A stretch of 64,000 bases of DNA from Sphagnum compactum (taxonomy: Eukaryota > Bryophyta > Sphagnopsida > Sphagnales). Made by a program: the position numbers and the translations under genes. The stretch lies in NCBI GenBank assembly GCA_965153455.1, contig OZ234498.1, forward strand, positions 16,492,001 through 16,556,000. Direction: 5' to 3'. Below the pieces are notes generated by a model. The model searched no databases. It saw only the letters and a program-made list of their open reading frames with translations, and was not told where the DNA came from. Shown here in pieces: positions 1 to 11,116 of this stretch. The first letter of the stretch is position 1. The number at the start of each line of letters is the position of its first letter.

Positions 1-437
1 TGAATTAGAATTCATTGAAAAAAACAAATGAAACATCAAATCATTTGCCTGCCCTAGCCTACTTCTAGAGTGAGTAAGTTTCATTTTTTGAAATGCCCCA
101 CTCCTGTGGAGGACAAATTTTGCTTGATGACTTGCCCTATAGAGACATTGGATATTTTCTTCTAGAGCTTTTCAGTTGGAGGGGAGGTTCTTGTACAAGT
201 GCGTTCGCCCGAGGGAGGGGCACTCAAGGGCGTGAGCCCGAGGGTGTTCCCAAATCTCATGAGTACAGGAATGTCCCCTTATGTGAACAACTCTCTTTTT
301 ATTTCCCCCCTTCTTTCTCATTTTGTAGAAAAGATATATTTCCATGGGAACGTGGGAACATATAAAATTTGGGGAGCTCCTGTAGCATAATGCCCTACAG
401 TTCTTCTGCTAGGGGAGATCCCTCAAAATACATTCAG

Positions 438-598
438 AAACAAGGGGTGTGTCACACTGTGGCCTTTCCATTTACATTAAAAAGTATCTTAAGGCAAAAG
501 AAGAATCACCAAAACTCAAATATTTAACCATGCAAAAATTATAATCTTCAAAAAATCCTCTAAAACAAACCAAAATCCTTCAAGATATTATAACTCTG
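438..598 (+). repeat. dispersed LTR-like repeat, copy 1 of 3
   Basis: It begins AAACAAGGGGTGTGTCACAC and runs through a GCAAAAGAAGAAT segment to a TATTATAACTCTG end. A closely similar copy lies at 22183-22345 in the same orientation and a shorter inverted copy at 9043-9140. The sequence resembles the ends of plant LTR retrotransposons, but no element boundaries could be defined. Confidence 0.7.
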
Positions 599-1310
599 TC
601 ACTAATCTCAAGTTTCAACACAAGCCAAAATATCATCTTTCAAAACTCCTCATATAAAAATATATCTATTACCTAGGGGCTAAAATCCCTTAAGCTACTA
701 TACTCTATGATGAATCTAAACACGGAATCCTTGCCTTGGTAGGCAAACCCAATAAAAAGGGAGTTGGTTTTGTAAGAATTTTAACCGAGGATATCCCCAG
801 AGCAACTTCAAAAAATCTTGGGGCCAGCTTTGAGCATTTTTGAGTTGCAAATTGCCTCTAATACATGCTACAACATTGATGTCAGGATATGAATAAATAC
901 TGAAACATTGGCCCCAAGGGCTGCAAATTGGCCTCCCAAATTTGATGGTATCCTTTTTATGGCCTTGTGGCGAGTTCAAGGCCATGAAAGTTCAGCATTT
1001 ATTAGTACTTGGGGCAAATTGAAAAGTTTTCTTCTATTTCGGCCTTGACTCCTAGTGCAAAGCTCTTGGGGCTGATTTCAACTTTTGCACCAATAGGAAT
1101 GCTGGATTTGGGTTGATGATCAAGATATGCTTTGATCATCAACTTCTAGAGAGTATTTTGATTATGAGGATGAAATCTTCTCTTCCAATTAACTACTGGC
1201 TTTACAACTTCTTGTTGGATTTGATCCATTCCATAAAAGTACCCGGAGCTGAAGGATTCAACCTTCCTTCTTGCAACTGACAGCTATGAGTGCATGAAGG
1301 GAAGAAATTT

Positions 1311-1565
1311 TGTCGTTGAAAATTGTATAAAGTTGCCCCAGAGATGAGCCACTCAGTGTAAAAGCCAAGGGAAGGGGACCAGTTCTTTCAGAGAATTTGT
1401 ATATAAAAACTTTGGTGTAGAGCTGATGAGATTGAGAAATTTTCTATATAAAGTTTGGTGCAGAGCTGATGAGATTGAGAAATTTTCTATATAAAGTTTG
1501 GTGCAGAGCTGATAATTTCTTGGTATAGGAAGAGATGGGTTGTCGTTGAAAATTGTATAAAAAGC
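1311..1565. repeat. local duplications
   Basis: Two copies of TGTCGTTGAAAATTGTATAAA lie at about 1312 and 1542. Between them a ~52-bp unit (AGAGCTGATGAGATTGAGAA followed by TTTTCTATATAAAG) is tandemly duplicated, at about 1420 and 1464. No gene is associated. Confidence 0.75.
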
Positions 1566-2400
1566 TGCCAAGCGCTTAGACCTTTCATTCCAAAATTGGC
1601 TTGTTTGGAAGGCAAAACTAATGGGCCACCTCTGCCAGTGGATTCTGTCTGATAATAATTGCAAACCTTTTCTTCTTGGATCCCATAATGCACGCTTAGC
1701 CCTCAACTGGCCCCCACCATGACCACTATCCATGATTCTCAAACCTTCACTGAAAGCACCCAATGATTATGGTACTCACTCATGTTTGTTGAACAAGGGT
1801 GCTTGCAATATGTGGCTAAAGGTGGTAGCAAAAAGAAAGTGTGGCATTGATCCTGGTGACAAAATGCTACTACTACTACTAGTAGTGCAACATATGAATG
1901 TGGCACAGAAACAATAGTAGTAAATTAACTACTATGGACTAGGTAACCAGCAAGAGCACACAGGTTACAGTGAATATTTTGGGGTGCACAAGAGTTGAGA
2001 CTATTCATGGTAATCAGTGCACTCGATCTATACCCTTTTGCACAAGAGCCTGAGCTTACAGGTTATGGGACACATAAGAGAGTGAGGTATGAGGTTCAGC
2101 CAACCAGTGACCATGTGCAAAAAAGTATTAGAGAGGTATGCAAATGTCAAAAGAAGGCAGAAAAATATGTAACATGACTGGGAAGCTCTTGTCTAATGGT
2201 GTGCTGCCACCAGCCTTTTTTTTAAGGATTTTGTAATTTCGAGCAAGTGGCTCTTAGACATATAATAGGAGTGCATATTTGGCAATACTGCAAATGTTGT
2301 ATTGTGGAACTTCTGGCTACACAATATTTTCAATAAATAGAAATATGGCTGTGTGCAATTAAAAAAAATTCATTACAAGTTGACGAGATATGGAAATTTG

Positions 2401-2420
2401 CACTAGTAGAAACTGGCGAA
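2401..2420 (+). mobile_element. orphan CACTA-type terminus
   Basis: CACTAGTAGAAACTGGCGA matches the first 12 bases of the right TIR (read inward) of the complete CACTA element at 28942-31982 (CACTAGTAGAAAACCCC). No inverted partner ending TTTCTACTAGTG was found downstream, so this is either one end of a truncated element or chance. Confidence 0.4.
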
Positions 2421-4646
2421 ATGTACATCACATAATCTAGAATATGGCGATAGAACCTATATATTACATAGCTCTATGGCGATGCACATTGCACCATCAT
2501 CTATGTAGTATAGAGCTATCTGTGTTTACAACTCTCTCAGACTTGAATAAAGTCCTTTTTCATTGTTGGGTGATTGTTCACAACAAGAGTTAGAATTTTG
2601 AACTTAGGACACACTATGCACATTCCAAATAAACACAAATTACAATGGACATTTGACATTGGATGATTGGACACAAAAGCTCAAACATAATGGAGTTTGG
2701 ACTTACAATGTACATATGACACAAGCTCAAACTCAAAATTGCACAGTATATGATAGAACAAAATATTGGATAGTGGATTCAGAATTTCAAACCAAGATGC
2801 AAATGAACTTAGAAATATGATGTTTCAACTAGACTTAATCATATAGAGTCTAGACCTTCAAACAAACGCAAATAGATTTAGACACAAACTTAAAGACAAA
2901 CTCATGAAGATTCAAGTCTCAAATAAACATAGACAATTTAAACCAGACATAATAAAAAAGACACAAAATTAGACATGTTCATTGCTCAGACAAACATAGA
3001 CTCAGAAAGACTTGGAACTTAGACACAAATTCACAAATTGTTTAACTCAAACATAATTTAAAATACACAAAATCAAACATACTCACTATTCAAAAATAGA
3101 TTCAAAGTCATACATATTACAAACCTAGATAAATAATGCAGAGAATTAGACAAACACACAGACACAGAATAACAGAATCAGACAGATTCAGTAAGACACA
3201 ATCAAACAGACCTTCAATGGTGCATCTTCAACTTCAACCCTAAACCTAATGTTCTAGTTTCCTTAGCAAAAAACCACCCAACTCTAACCAGAAGTTGTCA
3301 TCATTGAAAGTCAAGAAGGCCTTAAATTATTTCTATAACTTAATCCAAACTTCACCTAGGTTTTTGCTTCTTCCAATCATCAAAACATGGGTCATATGGG
3401 AAGGTGTTCAAAGTGAAGAAATTTTGGGAATACATTCCAACAATTGTGTGCAGGTGTTCATTGAGGTGATTCCTCAGTTTTTACTTCATGACAAATAATG
3501 TGGAAAATGTGCGTTCATCTTCCACTAATCCCAAGATTTTCACTGTTGCCATCTTTGCCAACTTGAAAATTTTCAAAAATGAATGCCTCAGGATGCAGGA
3601 AGCCTCCAATGTTCTCCAAAGTTGTGTTAAAGGATTGACATGAAATGGAACCTCCATTGCTACAACAACATTGGACTTCAAGGTAATCTTGAATATGTTA
3701 GCTTGCATCTCAAGATCACTTGTGGATTAGACTTAGATAAAAATTCAAACTGACTAAAACATGCAACAATTCAAACCTTAACCCTAAACCATGACTGAGC
3801 CAAAGACTTTAATTCAAACATACTCAATTTACAAAAACTCAGAGGGATTTAGGTAGATTGACAAACTTAGACAAACTTAAATAGACCCAAAGTAATAGAC
3901 CCAAATAAATTCAAAAAGAAAAGGATTTAGATAAACAAAGATAGAAAAAAACTTAGACATATTTAGAATGTATTCATTACTCAGACAGACACAAATTCAA
4001 ATGAAGATAGATTCAAAATGGGTTGAAACAAAAAATCTAAACAAAATGCCTTTGCGGCATCCACAAGACCTTTGAAGATCTCTTGAGACACTTGCATCTG
4101 TTGCCCATGGGCATCTAAACTTGTAGCCCAAAAAGTAAAATTTGCAGAATCAAAACATAAGTATTTAACACCTGAGGTGTTGAGGTCCAAGGAACTTGCT
4201 TTCCATTTCAGATGCATTGTGTTGTGAGTGTAATCATTTAGATCATGGAACTCCTTGAAAACATTTGATGTATACTTCGTGATAGGATTTGAATAGTGAG
4301 TATACAACTGTCCTTGGCAAATCTTGATTGTTACAACATAATCACAAACAAAAATATCCTTCATCTATGCAAATTTGATTAGCGCATGGATAATCTCCAA
4401 CATGGGTATCAAGCAAAAAAGAGAAATAAACAAATTCACATCACAAAGAAGCTTGAAATTCACCAAGCAACCATCAGAGATGGACTATCTTCAACCATCT
4501 TTGCAATTAATGGCATGTACATCAAGAGAACCCATTTTGTTGGACTTGAGCATGCTAATCGAGTGTGTTCTTACATTTCGCAAGATCTTCTTCCCCTTCG
4601 CCTTCATCAAATCTACAAGCTTCAAGAACTCAAGGTGCCTTTTCGA

Positions 4647-5530
4647 TGACGCGCTCCCAAGCTCCGTGATAGACTCAGAATGAGTCTAAAGTAGGAAAAC
4701 AGCGAAAAGGTTAGGAGCTCGGGGCATGTTCCCTGGCTCTCAGCACTTTAAAGGGGTAGAAAGGCATGCTGGAGCTCCAGGATGGGACTAGGAAAAGTGA
4801 CAAACAATCTATTTATTCACTCGAATCTGCATCCAACCAACCAACATGTTGGTTAGTACCATGTTGGAGCACCTTTGGTGCTAGGACGAGCCACGGGCGA
4901 CCTCGGACTCACAAGACTCACCACGGCTTGGACTCGGGGGAAGCCACCACCTTCCCCCCTATAGTATACTCTGCACCTCTCCGCGAGGCTTACATCCAAA
5001 TGACTTTTTGTCCCGGGATTCTTGAAGGAGAGTCCCGAAACTGCCAAGGTTGGAATTGTCGCAACTTTGCGGGCCATAATTTCGTGCTTAAACCTCTGAT
5101 TGGGACGAGGTCTAAAGCAAAGTTGTACTTCTCGTCAAGAGCTTTCCAATGGTGTGCCGCACGCCACCTGCACGCACAGAAGTCAGGTCGATTCTTGACT
5201 TTTCGTGGTCGGGAATCAAACTGCCAGTTTGACTCCCGGCCTTTCTTTTCGCCATAACGTGTTGCAAATGTCCAAATGGGTCATGTGAACCCATTTTAGA
5301 CATATACACTTCAATAGGTTTCCAATGATATAAATAACTCTTCAATGCGAGGTGTTTTGACCTTTACAATTGCTCTCTGAAGGTTCGGGAGTCCACCAAG
5401 ACTCCAACTCCCAAAATGGGAGCTCACTTGGGAGTGTGAGTCTTCATTCCCACACTCTCACACTCCTCCTGGCCCGTGCCCTTGTAACCCTTTTAACCTT
5501 GGTCGCGAGCCCAAGGCTAGGGTTGCAACA
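4647..5530. mobile_element. solo LTR A (884 bp)
   Basis: It begins TGACGCGCTCC and ends GGGTTGCAACA, the TG...CA termini of an LTR. The flanks are TTCGA (4642-4646) and TTCGG (5531-5535), a 5-bp target-site duplication with one mismatch. It is the diverged sister of solo LTR B, in the same orientation. Removing it with one duplication joins the hAT reading frame as HSP-KRHLE. It is GC-richer than its surroundings and codes for nothing recognisable. No primer-binding site or polypurine tract is adjacent, as expected after LTR-LTR recombination. Confidence 0.88.
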
Positions 5531-6027
5531 TTCGGGCTATGATAAAAATATGAATATAGCAACTGAAGCAAATTTTTTATGCATATCACAATAGGGATAT
5601 GAAATAGAGTTTGCACTGCCAAATTAGTGCGATGTGCCATGCAATGAATGCCTTCCAAGTGGGGAACATATTTATCTTATAGTTTGCGTGTAACACCATT
5701 TCACACCCCCTGGAAAACATTTACACCATCAATGCCAAATGACAATAGTTTTGCAGTAACATCTGTATAAAAAACATGTGCATGTTTTTTTAGAACATCC
5801 ATAATCACTTTAGTCAGATTATCAGAACCTCTTCTTTCAGTGACCTGTTCTAAAAAAAATAGTATAGATAAACAACACCAATTTTGAACAACGTAGCAAT
5901 GAATTAAAATCCATGATAGGTTATCAATTGTGGTGACTTCATCAAAGGAAAAAACAAGATACCTTGAATTTGCAACAATCTCTTACATTTTGTTAAGGAC
6001 TTGCTTGTGTAAGCATTGGGCCATTAC

Positions 6028-6847
6028 TGACGCGCTCCTTGGTCCCGGGGTGAACCCACTTGAGGGTTCACCAATGTGAAGTTGCGGAAAGTTGGGACCG
6101 AAGGGCACGCTCCCGACTTCCAACTCTAGAAAGGGGTAGAGGGTCGAGTTGGAAGCCCCGGGATTAGACTAGGAAGATGGACTAATAGATCAAGCACGAA
6201 TCTGCATCCAAAACCAACCACAAATGGGTTAGTTCACATTCGGGAACACCCTTGGGTGTTGGGACAAGCCACGGGCACTTTGGACTACTTGACTCACCAC
6301 GGCCCGGACTCGGGGGAAGCCACCACCTTCCCCCTTATAGTTATCTCTGCAGCTCGCCGTGGAGGCTACATCCAAATGGCACATTTTGTTGGGACTCCCG
6401 AAATGGAGTCCCGAAATTGTCTCGGCTGGACTCCCGGAACTTTGAACGGCCATAACTCCCGACTGCGGAGTCCGATTGCGACGAGGTCTAAACCAAAGTT
6501 GTAGCCCTCGTCGAGATCTTTCCAACGCCATGTCGCACTCCCAAATCGGATGTCGGGAAGAGGTCGATTCCCGACTTTTAGTGGTCGGGAGTCAAATTGC
6601 CAGTTTGACTCCCGGCCCTTCTTTTGCCCATAACTTGGGCTGCAGAAGCCCAAATGACCAATGCGAGGCCATTTTCGGTATCTACGTTTCAAGACCTTTC
6701 CAATGACACCAAAAACACCCCAATGCGAGGTGTTTTGGGCCTTGCTGTCGAGCTCTAAACATTCGGGAGTCCCGGAGGACTCCAAACCTCCAACTTTTCC
6801 AAGTGTTGGGCTTCACCCCCACACTTGGACAAAGTGGGGTTGCGACA
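6028..6847. mobile_element. solo LTR B (820 bp)
   Basis: It begins TGACGCGCTCC and ends GGGTTGCGACA, and is flanked on both sides by the perfect 5-bp duplication ATTAC (6023-6027 and 6848-6852). Its interior aligns throughout with solo LTR A, sharing the GACTCGGGGGAAGCCACCAC and CCAGTTTGACTCCCGGCC blocks. It interrupts the hAT-like pseudogene upstream of its SRYLVFSFDE motif. The intervening 5531-6027 DNA is hAT sequence, so the two LTRs are independent insertions and not the two ends of one element. Confidence 0.93.
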
Positions 6848-7305
6848 ATTACTTAACCAAAAGAATCACTCCAGTGATGTTTAGGGTTTAGGGGAACATT
6901 GAGAAAAGAAAACAGTGGTTTCATGGCTTCAAACTCCAACATAGGACGTCCCTGCTGTAATAGATGCAAAATGGTGGCAAATTGTTGCCTTTTTCTTCCT
7001 CTTCCCCCCTCAAGACTCCTTGAATCACTTGTTCAACAATGGATATCCGATTTTGTTGAGAATATATCTCATTCTTGGCATGGGTGCATTTCTTGTTCAC
7101 ATAAAACTCCCTTTCATTCTTACCCAAATGTGGCATATCTCGAACTGCTTTTGTTTCTCCTGCATGCTTTTCAAGCGTGTCTGATTTATGTTCCAAAATA
7201 ACCTCCTTTCCCTCCACAACCGAACACATAATGCACTTCACACAATTAATCTCTCCAAAATCACTTTTGAGCATTTTTGCCCACGGAAATTATGTAGCTT
7301 AAATC

Positions 7306-9042
7306 TTTCTACACTTGTGAAAGACATCATAGTTTTTCTTAGATTTTTTTCAACAACGGTTCATCTTTTTCATTTGCCAAAACCTAGATCTCAGGAAAGT
7401 CAAGTGCAGCAGGGGGAATGAAGGTCAGTAAACCACCTGGGCACACCAATTGCGTAATAGGATAGTTGCGCTTTGATTTGGAGTTTGATGCAACCTTGCT
7501 ACCACTTGAGTTTGCCTCATAAGAAGGTATTGTTAAAAACTTAGGTGGGATCATCAAAGGAGATTCATTGTCAGGATTACGATTGGACTTTAAGAAAAAA
7601 AGTAAAACAATGTTGGCTACTTTACGCTTCACATTCCCTAACATTATTGAAGCCATCAAATTCACACAACAGGAATTTCAAAAAAGATTTGTTGTGCACA
7701 TTGTGCGCATTGCACATGGAGGCCGCAAAATCCAAAGTCTAAACACAGACTGTCTAAACACAAATTGTCCAATGTCTACAGAAATTTGTAATGTTCATAG
7801 CCTCACAACTCAAAGAAAAAACAAACAATAATGCAAGGTTCAAGACACTCTAGAGTCCAAAGTTCAGACTCCACAGTCTAGTGCATTGTGCGCTCCACAA
7901 TGTTCACAACTTCACTGTTTAGAAAACAAACAAAAAAAACTTGATTTCCAAAGAAAAAACAAGGAGAAAATAGAAACATACTTGCATTTCAAAGTTTGGC
8001 AAGTTGAACAACATCACGTTTCAATTCGATGACGAAAATGGCGCAGCGACACACCCTTAGCACTTCACATCAATGATCATAATGCCATAGGCTTGAAGCT
8101 CCTCCACATTGCACAATCCATTCCACCTCAATGCTCATGGCAATGGCTGTTCCATAATGAGTGCAAGGAGTGGCGATAGACAACACAAACTTGATGTGAT
8201 TTGTGGCTAAGGATCCATCATTGATGGAGTTCATCGGCGATTAACCTAAATCTAACGGTGCAAGCTAGCGATGGGCTCTATGTCACAACCAACTAGACTA
8301 GGCGATCTAGATTAGGGTTTCCATTGTAAGGTGGTGATCGAGCTCTAGAATGTGACGATATATGGTGATTTAAAATTGTTTTTCCCTTTTTTTCATTTAA
8401 TGAATTTCATAGGGCACTTTCTTCCATCGCTCTCTCTGGCAATTTTTCGCCAATAAAAAAAAGGCTGGCTGCCACGTTAGTGAAATGCTTCCTATGATTG
8501 GTTATGAATAAGTAGCCACACTCATGGAGAGTGATATTAATGTAGGAGAAAATTATGAATCTGTCAATCAAGCTTGCCAATTTGCAAAGTCTTCTTTTTG
8601 AGGACATCGTCGTGACATACTAAGGTTTTTAATGCTAGATAGTAGTCACCACATAAAAGATTATTTTATTGTCCATATAAAATGGCTGATGATCAGAAAG
8701 TAAGAAAGCTTGAACTGTAAATCTGGGGAAACCCAAAAGAGAACAAGAATCCTGTTGTTTGCTACCATCATGGGTGGGGATCCTTTCTTCATCAACCCAT
8801 TTCCAGGAATAACATTGATGGTTGTGTAGGTCCTCGTCCAGAAACACCAACACCACAACCCTTCTGCCCCCAGCCCAGCAGCCACTTTGGAATCTTCCAA
8901 ACTTTTCATCCCTTTTCCAATAGCTCTAAACCCTAAATCCAATCTCACAATTTTGGGTACACTACCTGATCTTGGTATTGTTTTCTACTATTTGCTTGAG
9001 TTGGGTTAGATTTTGCACAGATCCCCTGTGTAAGATCTCGAA
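7306..9042. other. intergenic, no gene recognised
   Basis: The minus strand at 7384-7665 has a 93-codon open frame just upstream of the hAT-like pseudogene. It could be that gene's N-terminal leader but matches no motif I know. From about 7900 to 8400 there are GGCGATAG-like words also seen near 2440, suggesting old TE debris. No RNA gene or promoter could be supported. Confidence 0.5.
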
Positions 9043-9140
9043 CTCCCATATGAAATATTTGAGTTTCCATAATTCTTCTTTTGCCTTAAGATACTTTTTA
9101 ATGTAAATGGCAAGGCCACAGTGTGACAAACCCCTTGTTT
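9043..9140 (-). repeat. dispersed LTR-like repeat, copy 3 (inverted)
   Basis: This is the reverse complement of the repeat at 438-598 and 22183-22345. It contains TGAGTTTCC, ATTCTTCTTTTGCCTTAAG, GCCACAGTGTGACA and ACCCCTTGTTT. It ends shortly after, so the copy is truncated. Confidence 0.7.
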
Positions 9141-9529
9141 ATATAGGATGGCCCAACAATTGAAAGAAACAATATCAACTTCTTCTGGCTCCATATTTCG
9201 TGCTGATTGCAAAATTTCATTATCTATAGGTGCACCATCATTTAAGATCTAAGTTGCTTCTTCTTCCCACCTAATTGAGAACCCCAGCAATTGCTCGATG
9301 AGTTGACATCTTTGGGCAATTTGAGCGTTTTTGGAAGTTATCTTTCTGATCCTCAAAATCTTTTTTCCCAATTTCCAAAAGCACAACAAAATCTGGGCAT
9401 CCAATTTTTATCAGATGTCTCCGAAGAGACAAATGACACACCATGGTAAGGAACTTGTATCATACACATTAGCTCATCGATAAGGTAAGACGAACAGGCA
9501 AAAGGTATGGACAAAATTTGAATGAAAAT

Positions 9530-10345
9530 AGAATTGTGTATAAAGAGCAGATGAAGAAATCAATGTGGCCTCTATGATGATGATGATGAAGATGAAAGAA
9601 TTGTGTGCAAAGAGAGATGAAGAAACCAATGTGGATTCTTGAACTGAAAATTGTGAGAATGGGTGATAAAGAAGAAGAAGATGATGAAAGAATTGTGTCC
9701 AAGGAGTAGATGAAGAATTCGATGTGGAAACTTGAGGTGCAGAATTGAGAAGGGGTGATGAAGATAATGATGATGAAAGAGTTGTGTGCAAAGGAGTAGA
9801 TGAAGAAGTTAGTGTGGACTGATGAAGTGAAGAAATTGAGGATGCTGGATGAAGAAGAAGAAGATGGCGATGAAAGCAATAGATGAAGAAGTCAATGTGG
9901 ACTCTTAAAATGAAGAAATTGATGATCGGTGATGATGATGAAGAAGATGATGACGATGATGATATAATAGTGTGCAAGGGAGCAAATGAAGAAATAGATG
10001 TGAACCCTTGAATTGAAGAATTGATGATGAGTGATAATGATGAAGAGCAAGAAGATTATGATGATGAAAGAACTTGTGCGCAAGGAGTGAATGAAAAATA
10101 AAAAAATGTACTCTTTAAGTGAAGGATTGATGATGGGTGAAGAAGAATATGAGGATGACGAAAGAAGTGTGTGCAAGGAGCAAATGAAGAAACAAATATG
10201 TACTTTTGAAGTGAAGAATTGATGAGGGATGATGAAGAAGAAGAAAGAAGAAAATAATGATGAAGAAAGAATTTTGTGGAAGGAACGGATGAAGAAACAG
10301 ATTTCAACTCTTGAAGTGAAGAATTGATTGATGACGGTGATTAAA
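9530..10345. repeat. degenerate minisatellite, ~90-105 bp unit, about 8 copies
   Basis: Successive units share the order GATGATGAAAGAA, TTGTGTGCAAGGAG, (T/C)AGATGAAGAAA, GATGTGGACTCTTGAA, GTGAAGAATTGATGATGGGTG. The TGTGCAA word recurs near 9599, 9690, 9782, 9970, 10074, 10169 and 10272. Because the plus strand is purine-rich with few TCA/TTA/CTA triplets, the minus strand stays open in several frames and yields Ser/His/Phe-rich phantom proteins. The array ends about 0.8 kb upstream of the patatin-like gene's start codon. Confidence 0.85.
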
Positions 10346-10589
10346 AAAAAAGAGAAAGAAACTGATGAAAAAAGTATTAGTATCTAGTAGTGTGTGTAGT
10401 CCACACCAAAAGGTGAATGATGAAGTGAGAAAGGAGCCAGATGAAATGTGCAGTGTTGAAGAGAAGAAAGATGATGATGGGGGGAAGAAAAGGAGAATGA
10501 TGAAGTAAAAGATTTTGTGTGACGTTGCATGGGGATGATGATGATGATTGACAGGGGAAGAGAGGGACACACGCATACTCTAGAGACAC

Positions 10590-10810
10590 AGAGAGAGCCA
10601 GACAGAGATACAGAGAGAGAAACACAGACAGACAAACAGTAAGAGAGAGAGAGAGAAAGAGAAAGAGAGAAAAGGGGGGCAAAAGTTTGAGAATCTTTGT
10701 GGGCACTGCTGCTGCTGCTGCTGCTACTGCAAATGATTTTGTGGCAATGGGGACACGGTTCTGACCATTTGGTGGGGTCCATGCTTGTGCGCGGAACGAA
10801 ACTTGCATGC

Positions 10811-10842
<32 letters not shown>
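10590..10842. repeat. microsatellites in the patatin upstream region
   Basis: There is a GA-rich tract at 10590-10670, a CTG trinucleotide run at about 10707-10725 and a pure (CT)n run at 10813-10842. CT/GA tracts just upstream of start codons are common in plant core promoters and leaders; this one lies about 275 bp before the ATG at 11117. Confidence 0.8.
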
Positions 10843-10875
10843 CTGAGACAGAAGAGCACGCAAGCATCTGCCGCT

Positions 10876-10894
10876 TTGCTATATTATTATACTC
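10876..10894 (+). promoter_or_regulatory. possible TATA region for the patatin-like gene
   Basis: The sequence GCTATATTATTATACTCC lies about 230 bp upstream of the first in-frame ATG and just after the (CT)n tract, a reasonable core-promoter position. Assignment is by position only. Confidence 0.35.
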
Positions 10895-11116
10895 CATGAC
10901 AGTCTCTTGAGCAGGCACCCATAATCCCTCTCTCCGGGCATCACATTCTACACTCTCACCTTCAGCAATTGATCTGCGTTCGTCAGCCTCGACTTTCTTT
11001 CTTTGCTCTTGTTCTTGTTCTTCCTCGTGGTCGACGTAGGTTTTTCCCCAGTTGACGTAGCACTTGTGTTCTGTGGGGGAAAGGAAAGGATCGATCGGGA
11101 ACAACAAATAGACGAA

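Larger units (their letters stand above)
1..3351. other. intergenic, TE-derived and low-complexity DNA
   Basis: No gene is recognisable. The stretch holds one copy of a dispersed LTR-like repeat (438-598), short local duplications near 1311-1562, a CACTA-type terminus at 2401, and an A/C-rich low-complexity tract at about 2680-3240 with many degenerate copies of a TTAGACAAAC-like word. Short open frames on either strand show no family resemblance that I can defend. Confidence 0.6.
3352..7305 (-). pseudogene. hAT-like transposase pseudogene (ZNF862/DUF4371 type) split by two solo LTRs
   Basis: Reading the minus strand downward, the segments follow the order of plant ZNF862-like hAT proteins. 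The N-terminal zinc-finger part (about 7305-6848) contains FPWAKMLKSD and KSDTLEKHAG. Next come HWSDSFG, the RNase-H-fold part (6027-5531) with SRYLVFSFDEVTTIDNLSW and GIHCMAHRTNLAVQTL, then KRHLEFLKLVDLMKAKGKK (below 4646) and KDIFVCDYVVTIKICQGQLY (near 4360). The hAT dimerisation end is SNVVVAMEVPFHVNPLTQLW and VEDERTFSTL (about 3708-3481), closing with DPCFDDWKKQKPR and a stop at 3352. In-frame stops occur at many places, for example in VFQGV(stop)NGVTRKL(stop)DK and MK(stop)KLRNHL. About 60 residues are missing around 3709-3980, where low-complexity DNA sits. It is non-functional. Whether it was a transposon or a host-domesticated gene is not resolved; no TIRs were found. Confidence 0.85.

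Noticed and set aside
716-985. Minus-strand 89-codon frame near the left edge
   Set aside because: The translation is not repetitive but matches no family I know, starts without supporting context and lies in repeat-rich DNA.
4647-6847. Reading the two direct repeats as the LTRs of a single short (TRIM-like) element with 5531-6027 as its interior
   Set aside because: Each repeat has its own, different target-site duplication, and the interior is hAT coding sequence that continues on the outer sides of both repeats.
9469-10859. Long minus-strand frames rich in Ser, His and Phe upstream of the patatin gene
   Set aside because: They occur in several overlapping frames at once and simply translate the minisatellite and GA/CT microsatellites. 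No ATG context, domain or splice pattern supports a gene.
11003-11116. A hydrophobic N-terminal extension of patatin that would look like a signal peptide
   Set aside because: The extended frame starts at TTG, not ATG; the first real ATG is 11117, directly before the conserved domain.
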